A stretch of 64,000 nucleotides of DNA from Aphelocoma coerulescens (Eukaryota > Chordata > Aves > Passeriformes > Corvidae), in NCBI RefSeq assembly GCF_041296385.1, contig NW_027183615.1, positions 1-64,000 of the forward strand. The letters are read 5' to 3'. The translations under genes were made by a program, and so were the position numbers. The stretch's first letter is position 1. Each line of letters opens with the position of its first letter. The notes beneath the pieces were generated by a model that searched no databases, was not told the origin of the DNA, and saw only the letters and a list, made by a program, of their open reading frames with translations. This document shows, piece after piece, positions 1-13,100 of the stretch.

Positions 1-600
1 AATGGGGGTTTGGGCGAAAAATGGGGGTTTGGGGGGGAAAATGGGGATTTTGGGGGGAAAAATGGGGGTTTTTTAGAAGGAAAATGGGGATTTTGGGGGG
101 AAAAAATGGGGGTTTGGGGGGGGAAATGGGGATTTTAGGGGGGAAAATGGGGATTTGGGGGGGAAAATGGGGATTTTGGGGGGAAAAATGGGAGTTTTAG
201 GAGAAAAAATGTAAGTTTGGGGGGAAAAAAATGGGGGGTTTGGGGAAAAAAATGGGGGTTTAGGGGGAAAATGGGGGTTTTTTAGAAGAAAAATGGGGAT
301 TTAGGGGGGAAAAATGGGAGTTTGGGGGAAAAATGGGGGGGGGGGTTGGGGGAAATGGGGGGGGTTTGGGGAAAAAAAAGGGGGGTTTGGGGGGAAAATG
401 GGGGGGGTTTGGGGGGAAAAATGGGGATTTTAGGAGAGAAAATGGGGATTTGAGGGGAAAAAGGGGGATTTAGGGAACAAATGGGGGTTTTAGAAGGAAA
501 AATAAAAGTTTTAGGAAAGAAAATGGGGGTTTGGGGGGGAAAATGGGGGGGGGAAAATGGGGATTTTAGGGAAAAATGGGGATTTTAGGGAAAAAAAAGA
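1..600. repeat. G-rich minisatellite, WDR46 intron 6
   Basis: Irregular units of about 20 bp of the type AATGGGGATTTTGGGGGGAA with homopolymer G and A runs. It lies beyond the exon 6 donor, so it should be intron of WDR46 transcribed as the C-rich complement. No coding segment is recognisable. Confidence 0.85.
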
Positions 601-1076
601 GGATTTTAGGATCAAAATAGAGCCAGGGCCCCCCCAGCCCCTCCCAGTCCCTCCCAGTATCCCCCAGTCCCTCCCAGTGCTCCCCCAGTCTCTCCCAGTC
701 CATCCCAGTGCTCCCCCAGTCTCTCCCAGTCCATCCCAGTGCCCTCCCAGTCTCTCCCAGTCCCTCCCTGTTCCCTCCCAGTTCCCTCCCAGTCCCTCCC
801 AATCCCCTCCCAGTCTCTCCCAGTCCCTCCCAGTGCTCCCAATCCCTTCCCAGTCCCTCCCAGTCCCTCCCAATCCCCTCCCAGTCCCTCCCAGTCCCTC
901 CCAGTGCCCCCCCAGTCTCTCCCAATCCCCTCCCACTCCCCTCCCTGTTCCCTCCCAGTCCCTCCCAATTCCCTCCCAGTCCCTCCCAGTCCCTCCCAAT
1001 CCCCTCCCAGTGCTCCCAATCCCCTCCCAGTCCCTCCCAGTCCCCTCCCAGTCCCTCCCAGTGCTCCCAGTCCCAC
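601..1076. repeat. 10-bp CCCAGTCCCT minisatellite, WDR46 intron 6
   Basis: Head-to-tail CCCAGTCCCT units with variants (CCCAATCCCC, CCCAGTGCTC) abutting the exon 6 donor. The transcribed RNA would be the G-rich strand with many GGGAGGGACTGGG stretches, a G-quadruplex-type pattern. Confidence 0.9.
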
Positions 1077-1181
1077 CTGAGGTCCTGCAGGGGCTCCATG
1101 ACGTTGAACTCGCACAGGAGGCGCCGCGAGTCCCAGTCCAGGGCGGCCACGTGACCCCGGAGACCTCCCAGTAACAGGTGC
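1077..1181 (-). CDS. WDR46: WDR46 exon 6 (complete copy)
   Basis: 105 bases with acceptor CCCTCAG and donor GTGGGA. Encodes [20 protein letters not shown], continuing [14 protein letters not shown], the first WD40 blade (human [27 protein letters not shown]). It ends with two bases of an arginine codon, so the next exon lies left of the window. Two truncated copies of its acceptor end lie at about 1441-1492 and 1801-1852, on its upstream (intron 5) side. Confidence 0.96.
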
Positions 1182-4100
1182 CTGAGGGAATGGGAGGGAC
1201 TGGGAGCACTGGGAGGGACTGGGGGGCACTGGGAGGGACTGGGAGGGATTGGGAGGGGATTGGGAGGGACTGGGAGGGACTGGGAGGGACTGGGGGGCAC
1301 TGGGATGGACTGAGAGGGGAATGGGAGGGACTGGGAGGGACTGGGATGGACTGGGAGGGACTGGGAGGGACTGGGAGGGAATTGGGAGGGGACTGGGGGG
1401 AACTGGGAGGGACTGGGAGGGACTGGGAGCACTGGGAGTCCCAGTCCAGGGCGGCCACGTGACCCCGGAGACCCCGCAGTAACAGGTGCCTGAGGGAATG
1501 GGAGCAACTGGGAGCACTGGGAGGGACTGGGAGGGGACTGGGAGGGGAATGGGAGGGGAATTGGGAGGGACTGGGAGGGACTGGGAGGGAACTGGGAGGG
1601 ACTAGGAGGGAATGGGATGGGACTGGGAGGGACTGGGAGGGAACTGGGAGGGAACTGGGCGGGAATGGGATGGGACTGGGGGGCACTGGGAGGCACTGGG
1701 AAGGACTGGGAGGGGAATGGGGGACATTGGGATGGAACTGGGAGAGACTGGGGGGGAACTGGGAGGGGACTGGGACACACTGGGAGCACTGGGAGCCCCA
1801 GTCCAGGGCGGCCACGTGACCCCAGAGACCCCCCAGTAACAGGTGCCTGCGGGAATGGGAGCAACTGGGAGCACTGGGAGGGACTGGGAGGGGACTGGGA
1901 AGAACTGGGAGGGAACTGGGAGGGGACTGGGGGGCACTGGGATGGACTGAGAGGGGAATGGGAGGGACTGGGAAGGAATTGGGAGGGACTGGGAGGGAAC
2001 TGGAATGTACTGGGATGTACTGGGATGTACTGGGAGGGACTGGGAAGGGACTGTACCAGTTTATATTGTCCTATACTGGTTTTACTGGTTTGTACTGGTT
2101 TATACTGGCCCATACCGCTCCATACTGGTCTGTACCACGCCATACTGGTTTATACTGGCCCATACCACTCCGTGTTGGTTTATACTGGCCCATACTGGTT
2201 AATACTGGCCCATACTGGTTAATACTGGCCCATACTGATTAATACCGGCCCATACTGGTCTGTACTGGCCCATACTGGTTAATACCAGCCCATACTGGTT
2301 AATACCGGCCCATACTGGTTTATACCGGCCCATACTGCTTTATACTGGCCCATACTGGTTAATACTGGCCCACACTGGTTAATACTGGCCCATACTGGTT
2401 AATACTGGCCCATACTAGTTTATACTGACCCATACTGGTTTATACTGGCCAAAACCACTCCATACTGGTTTATACTGACCCATACTGGTTTATACCGGCC
2501 AATACCACTCCATACTGGTTAACACTGGCCCATACTGGCTAATACTGGCCCATACTGGTTTATACTGGATCATACTGGTTAATACTGGCCCATACTGGTT
2601 TATACTGGCCCATACCGCTCCATACTGGTCTATACAGGTCTATACTGGCCCATACTGGTTAACACTGGCCCATACTGGTTAATACTGGCCAAAACCACTC
2701 CATACTGGTTAATACTGGCCCATACTGGTTAATACTGGCCCATACTGGTTTATACTGACCCATACTGGTTTATACTGGCCAAAACCACTCCATACTGGTT
2801 TATACTGGCCCACACTGATTAATACTGGCCCATACTGGTTAATACTGGCCCATATTGGTTAATCCTGGCCCATACCGCTCCATACTGGTCTATACAGGTC
2901 AATACTGGCCCATACTGGTTAACACTGGCCCATACTGGTCTATACTGGCCCATACTGGTTATTATTAGCCCATACTGGTTTATACTGGCCCATACTGATT
3001 TATACTGGTTAATAATGGCCCATACTGGTTTATATTGGCCCATACTGGTTAATACTGGCCCACACTGATTAATACCAGCCCATACTGGTTAATACTGGCC
3101 CATACCGGTTTATACTGGCCCATACTGGTTAATACCGGCCCATACTGGTTTGCACTGGCCCATACCGCTCCATACTGGTCTATACAGGTCTATACTGGCC
3201 CATACTGGTTAATACTGGCCCATACTGGTTAATACTGGATCATACTGGTTAATACTGGCCCATACTGGTTAATACTGGCCCACACTGGTTAATACTGGCC
3301 CATACTGGTTAATACCAGCCCATACTGGTTTATACTGGCCCATACTGGTTAATACCAGCCCATACTGGTTTATACTGGCCCATGCTGGTTTATGCCGGCC
3401 CATACTGGTTAATACTGGCCCCTACTGGTTTATGCCAGCCCATACTGGTTTATACCGGCCCATACTGGTTAATATCGGTCCATACTGGTTAATACTGGTC
3501 CATACTGGTTTATACTGGCCCATACTGGTCTATACCGGCCCTTACCGCTCCATACCGGTTAATACTGGCCCATACTGGTTATTATTAGCCCATACTGGTT
3601 TATACCGGCCCATACTGCTCCATACTGGTTAATACTGGCCCATACTGGTTAATACTGGCCCATACTGATTAATACTGGCCCATACAGGTTTATACTGGCC
3701 CATACTGGTTAACACTGGCCCATACTGCCCCATACTGGTCTATACAGGTCAATACTGGCCCATACTGGTTTATACTGGCCCATACTGGTTTATACTGGCC
3801 CATACTGGTTAATCCTGGCCCATACCGCTCCATACTGGTCTATACAGGTCTATATTGGCCCATACTGGTTTATACTGGTCCATACTGGTTTATACTGGCC
3901 CATACGGGTTAACACTGGCCCATACTGGTTTATACTGGCCCATACTGGTCTGTACTGGCCCATACTGGTTTATACTGGCCCATACTGGTTAACACTGGCC
4001 CATACTGCCCCATACTGGTCTATACAGGTCAATACTGGCCCATACTGGTTAACACTGGCCCATACTGGTCTATACTGACCCATACTGGTCTATACTGGCC

Positions 4101-7100
4101 CATACCGGTTAGCACTGGCCCATACCGCTCCATACTGGTTTACACTGGCCCATACTGGTTTATACTGGTCCGTACTGGTGCTCACCTGCCGGTGCGGGTG
4201 TAGTCCAGCCGGTAGGGCCCGAACTGCTCCAGGCGCAGCTCAAAGTGCTGGGGGGGGGCGGGAACGCTCAGAGACGAGGCCCCAACCCCCAAATTCCCCC
4301 AAATTCCCCCAATTCCTGAATTCCCAAATTCCTGAATTCCCAAATTCCTGAATTCCCAAATTCCCCCAATTCCCCAAATTCCCCAATTCCTGAATTCCCA
4401 AATTCCTGAATTCCCAAATTTCCCAAATTCCCCAATTCCTGAATTCCCAAATTCCCAAATTTCCCCAATTCCCCAAATTCCCAAATTCCCCAATTTCCCG
4501 AATTTCCCAAATTCCCAAATTTCCCAAATCCCAAATTCCCAAAATTCCCCAAATTCCCAATTTCCCCGAATTCCCAAATTCCCCAATTCCCCAAATCCCC
4601 AAATTTCCCAAATTCCCCAAATTCCCAAATTCCTGAATTCCCCAATTCCCAATTCCCCAATTCCCAATTCCCCAATGTCCCAAATTCCCAATTCCCAAAT
4701 TCCTGAATTCCCAAATTTCCCCAATTCCCCAATTCCCAAATTCCTGAATTCCCAAATTCCTGAATTCCCTAATTTCCCCAATTCCCCAAATTCCCAATTC
4801 CCCAATTCCCAAATTCCCCAATTTCCCGAATTTCCCAAATTCCCAAATTTCCCAAATCCCAATTCCCAAATTCCCAAATCCCAAATTTCCCCAATTCCCA
4901 AATTCGCCAAATTCCCAAATCAACAAATCCCCAATTTCCCAAATTCCCAATTCCCCAATTCCCAATGTCCCCAATTCCCAAATTCCCGAATTCCCAAATT
5001 CCCGAATTCCCAAATTCCCCAAATCCCCAAATTTCCCAAATTTCCCCAATTCCCCAAATTCCCAAATTTCCCCAATTCCCCAATTCCCAAATTTCCCAAA
5101 TTCCCCAAATTTCCCATATTCCCCAAATTCCCAAATTCCTGAATTCCCCAATTCCCAATTCCCAATTCTCCAATTCCCCAAATTCCCAATTCCCCAATTC
5201 CCAAATTCCCCAATTTCCCGAATTTCCCAAATTCCCAAATCCCAATTCCCAAATTCCCAAATCCCAAATTTCCCCAATTCCCAAATTCGCCAAATTCCTG
5301 AATTCCCAAATTTCCCAATTCCCCAAATTCCTGAATTCCCAATTCCCCAAATTCCCCAAATTCCCCAATTCCCCAATTCCTGAATTCCTCAAATTCCCCA
5401 AATTTCCCCAATTCCCCAAATTCCCAATTCCCAAATTCCCCAATTCCCAAATTCCTGAATTCCCAAATTCCCCAAATTCCCAATTCCCAAATTCCCCAAT
5501 TCCTGAATTCCCCAAATTCCCAATTCCCTGAACTCCCAATTCCCAAATTCCCCAAATTCCCAAATTCCTGAATTCCCAAATTTCCCAAATTCCCCGATTT
5601 CCCAAATTCCTGAATTCCCAAATTCCCCAAATTCCCAATTCCCAAATTTCCCCAATTCCCCAAATTCCCAATTCCCAAATTCCTGAATTCCCAAATCCCC
5701 CCATTTTTTTTCCCAAAACCCCACAGTTTTGCCCCAAATCCCCCCATTTTTCCCCAAATCCCCATTTTCCCCCCTAAAATCCCGTTTTTCCCAAAATCCC
5801 CCTTTTTCCCCCCAAATCCCTGGTTTTTTCCCCAAAATCCCCATTTTCCCTCCTAAAGTCCTCAGTTTTTCCCCAAATCCCCATTTTTCTTCCTAAAATA
5901 CCCATTTTCCCCCCAAAATCCCACTTTTTCCCCCAAAATCCCACCCTTTTCCCCCAAACCCCATTTTCCCCCCAAAATCCCCATTTTCCCTCCAAAAATC
6001 CCCATTTTTCCCCCAAAATCCCCATTTCCCCCCCCAAATCCCCCCGTTTCCCCCCATTTTCCCCCAAAATCCCCAATTTTTCCAAAATCCCCATTTTCCC
6101 CCCCAAAATCCCCTTTTTTTTCCCTAAAATCCCCATTTTTCCCCCCAAAATCCCCCCGGTTTTTCCCCAAAAATCCCCCCATTTTTCCCCCAAATCCCCG
6201 CTTTTTTCCCCCCTAAATCCCCCCGTTTCCCCCCAAACTCCCCATTTTCCCCCAAACCCCCCCATTTTGCCCAAAATCCCCCCGTTTCCCCCCAAAATCC
6301 CCATTTTCCCCCACACCCCCCATTTTGCCCAAAATCCCCCATTTCCCCCCCCCAAATCCCCCCATTTTTCCCCAAAATCCCCATTTTTCCCCAAACCCCA
6401 TTTTGCCCAAAATCCCCCCATTTTCCCCCCAAAATCCCCATTTTTCTCCCCAAATTCCCCATTTTTCCCCCCAAACTCCCCCATTTTGCCCAAAATCCCC
6501 CCGTTTTCCCCCAAAATCCCCTTTTTTCCCCCCAAAATCCCCCCGGTTTTCCCCCAAAATCCCGCTGTTTTTCCCCCAAAATCCCCATTTTTCCCCCCAA
6601 AATCCCCCCATTTTCCCCCAAATTCTCCATTTTTTCCCCCAAACTCCCCCATTTTGCCCAAAATCCCCCCGTTTTCCCCCAAAATCCCCTTTTTTCCCCC
6701 CAAAATCCCCCCGGTTTTTCCCCAAAATCCCGCTGTTTTTCCCCAAAACCCCACCGTTTCCCCCCCAAATCCCCGCTTTTTCCCCCCCAAATCCCCCCGT
6801 TTCCCCCCCAAAATCCCCCCATTTTCCCCCAAACCCCCCTTTTTTGCCCAAAATCCCCCCATTTCCCCCCAAAATCCCCCCGGTTTTCCCCCAAAATCCC
6901 CTTTTTTTTCCCCAAAATCCCCCCATTTTTCCCCCAAATCCCCGCTTTTTTCCCCCCCAATTCCCCCCGTTTCCCCCCCAAATCCCCATTTTCCCCCAAA
7001 CCCCCCATTTTTGCCCAAAATCCCGCTGTTTTGCCCCCAAAAATCCCCATTTCCCCCCCAAAATCCCCCCATCCCCCCCCAAACCCCCCCATTTTGCCCA

Positions 7101-10100
7101 AAATCCCCCCGTTTCCCCCCAAATCCCCCCATTTCCCCCCAAACCCCCCCATTTTGCCCAAAATCCCCCATTTCCCCCCCCCAAATCCCCCCATTTTTCC
7201 CCAAAATCCCCATTTTTCCCCCAACCCCATTTTGCCCAAAATCCCCCCATTTTCCCCCCAAAATCCCCATTTTTCCCCCCAAACTCCCCCATTTTGCCCA
7301 AAATCCCCCCGTTTTCCCCCAAAATCCCCTTTTTTTTCCCTAAAATCCCCATTTTTCCCCCCAAAATCCCCCCGGTTTTTCCCCAAAATCCCGCTGTTTT
7401 TCCCCCAAAATCCCCATTTTTCCCCCCAAAATCCCCCCATTTTCCCCCAAATTCTCCATTTTTTCCCCCAAACTCCCCCATTTTGCCCAAAATCCCACCA
7501 TTTTCCCCCCCAAATTCCCCATTTTTCCCCCAAAATCCCCATTTCCCCCCCCAAATCCCCCCGTTTCCCCCCATTTTTCTCCCCAAATCCCCATTTTTCC
7601 CCCCAAAATCCCCCATTTTGCCCAAAATCCCCCAGTTTTCCCCCAAAATCCCCCTTTTTTTCCCCCAAAATCCCCATTTTTCCCCCAAAATCCCCTTTTT
7701 TTTCCCCAAAATCCCCCCATTTTTCCCCCAAATCCCCCCTTTTTCCCCCCAAATCCCCCCATTTCCCCCCAAACTCCCCATTTTCCCCCAAACCCCCCAT
7801 TTTTGCCCAAAATCCCGCTCTTTTGCCCCATTCCCACCTTGCTGCCGCTGGCGATGTCCACGGCGTCGGCGATTTCCCGCTGCGAGATCCGGCCCGGATC
7901 CTGGCCCGGATCCGGCTCCAGGAACCTGCGGCAACCGCCCCGCTCCGGATCCGGGCCCGAACTCCAGATCCGGGCCCGAGCCGGGAGCTTTGGGGGGAAA
8001 TCCCGGGATTTTGGGGGTCCCTGAGGGGTTTTTGGGGGGAAATCCAGAGATTTTGGGGGGAAATCCCGGGATTTTAGGGGGAAATCCAGGGATTTTGGGG
8101 GTCCCTGGGGGGATTTTGGGGGGAAATCCGGGGATTTTGGGGGTTCCTGAGAGGTTTTTGGGGGGAAATCCCGGGATTTTGGGGGGAAATCCAGGGATTT
8201 TGGGGGTCCCTGGGGGGGTTTTGGGGGGAAATCCCGGGATTTTGGGGGGAAATCCGGGGATTTTGGGGCTTCCTGATGGGTTTTTGGGGGGAAATCCCGG
8301 GATTTTAGGGGGAAATCCAGGGATTTTGGGGGTCCCTGAGGGGTTTTTGGGGGCAAATCCCGGGATTTTGGGGTTTCCTGGGGGGGTTTTGGGGGGAAAT
8401 CCGGGGATTTTGGGGGTAAATCCAGGGATTTTGGGGGTTCCTGGGGGGTTCTGGGGGGAAATCCCGGGATTTTGGGGTTTCCTGGGGGGGTTTTGGGGGG
8501 AAATCCCGGGATTTTGGGGGTCCCTGGGGGGGTTTTGGGGGGAAATCCAGGGATTTTGGGGAATAATTGATGGATTTTGGGGGTCCCTGAGGGGGTTTTG
8601 GGGGGAAATCCCGGGATTTTGGGGGTTCCTGGGGGGGTTTTGGGGGGAAATCCAGGGATTTTGGGGGTTCCAGGGAGGTTTTTGGGGGGAAATTCCGGGA
8701 TTTTGGGGGTCCCTGGGAGGTTTTTGGGGGGAAATCCCGGGATTTTGGGGGTTCCTGGGGGGGGTTTTGGGCGGAAATCCGGGGATTTTGGGGAATAATT
8801 GATGGATTTTGGGGGTCCCTGAGGGGGTTTTGGGGGGAAATCCAGGGATTTTGGGGGTCCCTGAGGGGTTTTTGGGGGCAAATCCCGGGATTTTGGGGGT
8901 TCCTGAGAGGTTTTTGGGGGGAAATCCCGGGATTTTGGGGGGAAATCCAGGGATTTTGGGGGTCCCTGGGGGGATTTTGGGGTGAAATCCGGGGATTTTG
9001 GGGGTTCCTGGGGGGGTTTTGAGGGGAAATCCAGGGATTTTGGGGAATAATTGATGGATTTTGGGGGTCCCTGAGGGGGTTTTGGGGGGAAATCCAGGGA
9101 TTTTGGGGGTTCCTGGGAGGCTTTTGGGGGGAAATTCCGGGATTTTGGGGGTCCCAGGGAGGTTTTTGGGGGGAAATCCCGGGATTTTGGGGGTTCCTGG
9201 GGGGGTTTTGGGGGGAAATCCCGGGATTTTGGGGGGAAATCCGGGGATTTTGGGGCTTCCTGATGGGTTTTTGGGGGGAAACCCAGGGATTTTGGGGGTC
9301 CCTGAGGGGTTTTTGGGGGCAAATCCCGGGATTTTGGGGGTTCCTGAGAGGTTTTTGGGGGGAAATCCCGGGATTTTGGGGGGAAATCCCGGGATTTTGG
9401 GGGTCCCTGGGGGGATTTTGGGGGGAAATCCCGGGATTTTGGGGGTCCCTGAGGGGTTTTGGGGGGATAATTGATGGATTTTGGGGGGAAATCTGGGGAT
9501 TTTGGGGGTCCCTGAGGGGTTTTTGGGGGCAAATCCCGGGATTTTGGGGGTCCCTGGGGGGGTTTTGGGGGGAAATCCCGGGATTTTGGGGGTCCCTGGG
9601 GGGGTTTTGGGGGGAAATACGGGGATTTTGGGGGGAAAAATTGATGGATTTTGGGGGTTCCTAATGGATTTTGGGGGGAAATCCAGGAATTTTGGGGAAT
9701 AACTGATGGATTTTGGGGGTTCCTGATGGATTTTGGGGGTCCCTGATGGGATTTTGGGGGGTCCTGAGGGGTTTTTGGGAGAAATCCGGGGATTTTGGGG
9801 GATAATTGCTGGATTTTGGGGGTTCCTGATGGATTTTGGGGGGAAATCCCGGGATTTTGGGGATCCCTGGGTGGGGTTTGGGGGGAAATCCAGGGATTTT
9901 GGGGGTCCCTGGGGGGATTTTGGGGGGAAATCCAGGGATTTTGGGGGATAATTGATGGATTTTGGGGGTTCCTGATGGAGTTTGGGGGGGAAATCCAGGG
10001 ATTTTGGGGGGTCCTGAGGGGTTTTTGGGGGGAAATCCAGGGATTTTGGGGGTTCCTAAGGGGCTTTTGGGAGGAAATCCAGAGATTTTGGGGATTCCTG

Positions 10101-13100
10101 AGGGATTTTTGGGGAGAAACCCAGGGATTTTGGGGGTTCCTGATGGATTTTGGGGGGAAATCCAGGGATTTTGGGGGTTCCTCATGGATTTTTGGGGGAT
10201 TTCCAGTGGAAATTTGGGATCCCCAGTGCATTTTTGGGGAATAATCGAGGGATTTTGGGGGTTCCCGACGGATTTTGGGGCGATCCCGATGAATTCGGGG
10301 CGGATCCGTGCCGGGATTTGGGGATTTTGGGGGTTCCGGATGGATTTTGGGGCGATCCCGATGAATTCGGGGCGGATCCGTGCCGGGATTTGGGGATTTT
10401 GGGACGTTCCTGAGGGATTTTGGGACGTTCCCGACGGATTTTGGGGCGATCCCGATGAATTCGGGGTGGATCCGTGCCGGGATTTGGGGATTTTGGGACG
10501 TTCCTGAGGGATTTTGGGACGTTCCCGACGGATTTTGGGGCGATCCCGATGAATTCGGGGCGGATCTGTGCCGGGATTTGGGGATTTTGGGACGTTCCCG
10601 ACGGATTTTGGGGCGATCCCGATGAATTCGGGGCGGATCCGTGCTGGGATTTTGGGGATTTTGGGACGTTCCTGAGGGATTTTGGGATGTTCCCGACGGA
10701 TTTTGGGGCGATCCCGATGAATTCGGGGTGGATCCGTGCCGGGATTTGGGGATTTTGGGACGTTCCTGATGGATTTTGGGGCGATCCCGATGAATTCGGG
10801 GCGGATCCGTGCCGGGATTTGGGGATTTTGGGCCGTTCCCGACGGATTTTGGGGCGTTCCTGGGGGATTCCTGGGGTGCTGGAAGGGTTTTGGGATATTC
10901 CCGATGGATTTTTGGGAGTTTCCCGAGGGATTTGGGGCCGTTTTTGGGGCGATTTCTCACCCGGCCTCCTCGGGCAGGAAGGGTTCCCATCGCGCCGCTT
11001 TTTCCGCCGCCGATTTTTCCCGGTTTTCCAAAGTTTTCAGGTGCCAGCGGAGCCGGGGGGCGATGGGGCGGGGCTGGAGGGGGGAAACCAGAGGGGGTCA
11101 CCCCCAAAAACCCCCAAATTCCAACCAAATTCCACCCAAATTCCACCGAATTCCACTCAAATTCCTTCCAAGAACCCCCAATTTTCAACCAAATCCCCAC
11201 AAATTCCACCCAAATTCCACCAAATTCCCAAATTCCACCCAAGAACCCCCAAATTCCCCCAAATTCCACCCAAATTCCACCCAAATTCCACCCAAATCCC
11301 CCGAAATTCCACCCAAATCCCTCCAAATTCCTTCCAAGAACCCCCAATTTTCAACCAAATTCCTCCAAATTCCAACCGAATCCCTCCAAATTCCACCCAA
11401 ATCCCCCCAAGTTCCTTCCAAGAACCCCCAGTTTTCACCCAAATCCTCCCAAATTCCACCCGAATCCCCCCAAATTCCAATCGAATCCCTCCAAATTCCT
11501 TCCAAGAACCCCCAATTTTCACCCAAATCCCCCCAAATCCCCAAATTCCAACCAAATCCCCCTAAATTCCAACCAAATCCCCCTAAATTCCAACCAAATC
11601 CCCCCAAATTCCTTCCAAGAACCCCCAAATTCCACCCAAATCCCCCCAAATTCCCAAATTCCACCCAAGAACCCCCAAATTCCCCCAAATTCCACCCAAA
11701 TCCCCCCAAATTCCACCCAAATCCCCCCAAATTCCTTCCACGAACCCCCAATTTTCACCCAAAACCCCCCAAATTCCAAGCAAATCTCTCCAAATTCCAA
11801 CCAAATCCCTCCAAATTCCAACCAAATCCCCCCAAATTCCACCCAAATCCCCCCAATTTTCAACCAAAATCACCCAAATTTCACCCAAATCCCCCCAAAT
11901 CCCCAAATTCCACCCAAATGCCTCCAAATCCCACCCAAATTCCCCCAAATTCCAACCAAGTCGCCCCCAACTTTCACCCAAATCCCCCCAAATTCCACCC
12001 AAATCCCCCCAAATTTCTTCCAAGAACCCCCAAATTCCACTCCAATTCTCTGAACACCCCCAAACCCCCTCAGGGACCCCCAAATCCCCTCAGGAACCCC
12101 CCAAATCCCCTCAGGAACCCCCAAACCCCCTCAGGAACCCCCAAATCCCCTCACGGAACCCCCAAACCCCCTCAGGAATGCCCCCAAATCCCTTCAGGGA
12201 CCCCAAAATCCCCTCAGGACCCCCCAAACCTCCTCATGAATCCCTGAATCCCCTCCGAGACCATCCAAATCCCCTCAGGGACCCCCAAATCCCCTCAGAG
12301 ACCCCCAAATCCCCTTAGGAACCCACCCAAATCCCCTCAGGGACCCCCCAAATCCCCTCATGAATCCCCGAATCCCCTCATGAACCCCCAAACGCCCTCA
12401 GGACCCCCCGAATCCCCTCAGGGACCCCCCAAATCCCCTCAGGGACCCCCCGAATCCCCTCAGGGACCCCCAAACCCCCTCAGAATCCCCCGAATCCCCT
12501 CAGAGACCCCAAAATCCCCTCAGGACCCCCCAAACCTCCTCATGAATCCCCCCGAATCCCCTCAGAAACCCCCAAAATCCCCTCATGAACCCCCCCAAAT
12601 CGCCTTATGGATCCCCGAATCCCCTCAGAGACCCCCCGAATCCCCTCAGAGACCCCAAAATCCCCTCAGGATCCCCCAAACCCCTCAGGGACCCTCCAAA
12701 CCCCCTCAGAACCCCCAGATCCCCTCAGGACCCCCCAAATCCCCTCATGAAACCCCAAATCCCCTCATGAACCCCCAAACCCCCTCAGGAATCCCCCCGA
12801 ACCCCCTCATGACCATCCAAATCCCCTCAGAGACCCCCAAACCCCCTCATGAATCCCCGAATCCCCTCATGAACCCCCAAACGCCCTCAGACACCCCCGA
12901 ATCCCCTCACAGACCCCAAAATCCCCTCAGGGACCCCCAAATCCCCTCAGGACCCTCCAAACCCCCTCAGGGACCCCCAAATCCTCTCAGGACCCCCCGA
13001 ATCCCCTCAGGGACCCCAAAATCCTCTCAGGACCCTCCAAACCCCCTCAGAGACCCCCAAATTTCCTCATGAATTCCCGAATCCCCTCAGGGACCCCAAA

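Larger units (their letters stand above)
1182..2050. repeat. 10-bp ACTGGGAGGG minisatellite, WDR46 intron 5
   Basis: Head-to-tail ACTGGGAGGG and ACTGGGATGG units, the same family as at 601-1076 but in the opposite orientation on the other side of exon 6. The two exon-junction copies are embedded in it. It grades into the next array through TACTGGGATG. Confidence 0.9.

Noticed and set aside
1..600. Telomere-like TTTAGGG runs
   Set aside because: They occur irregularly inside ATGGGGATTTTAGGGG units without a six-base period, so they are part of the local minisatellite.
6325..8802. Very long open frames, for example 825 codons on plus here, 1335 codons on minus at 7340-11347, and 1047 codons on plus at 16162-19305
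   Set aside because: They translate simple repeats in several frames and both strands at once, have no domain, and in places run through true exons in the wrong frame. They exist because the repeat units lack stop codons.
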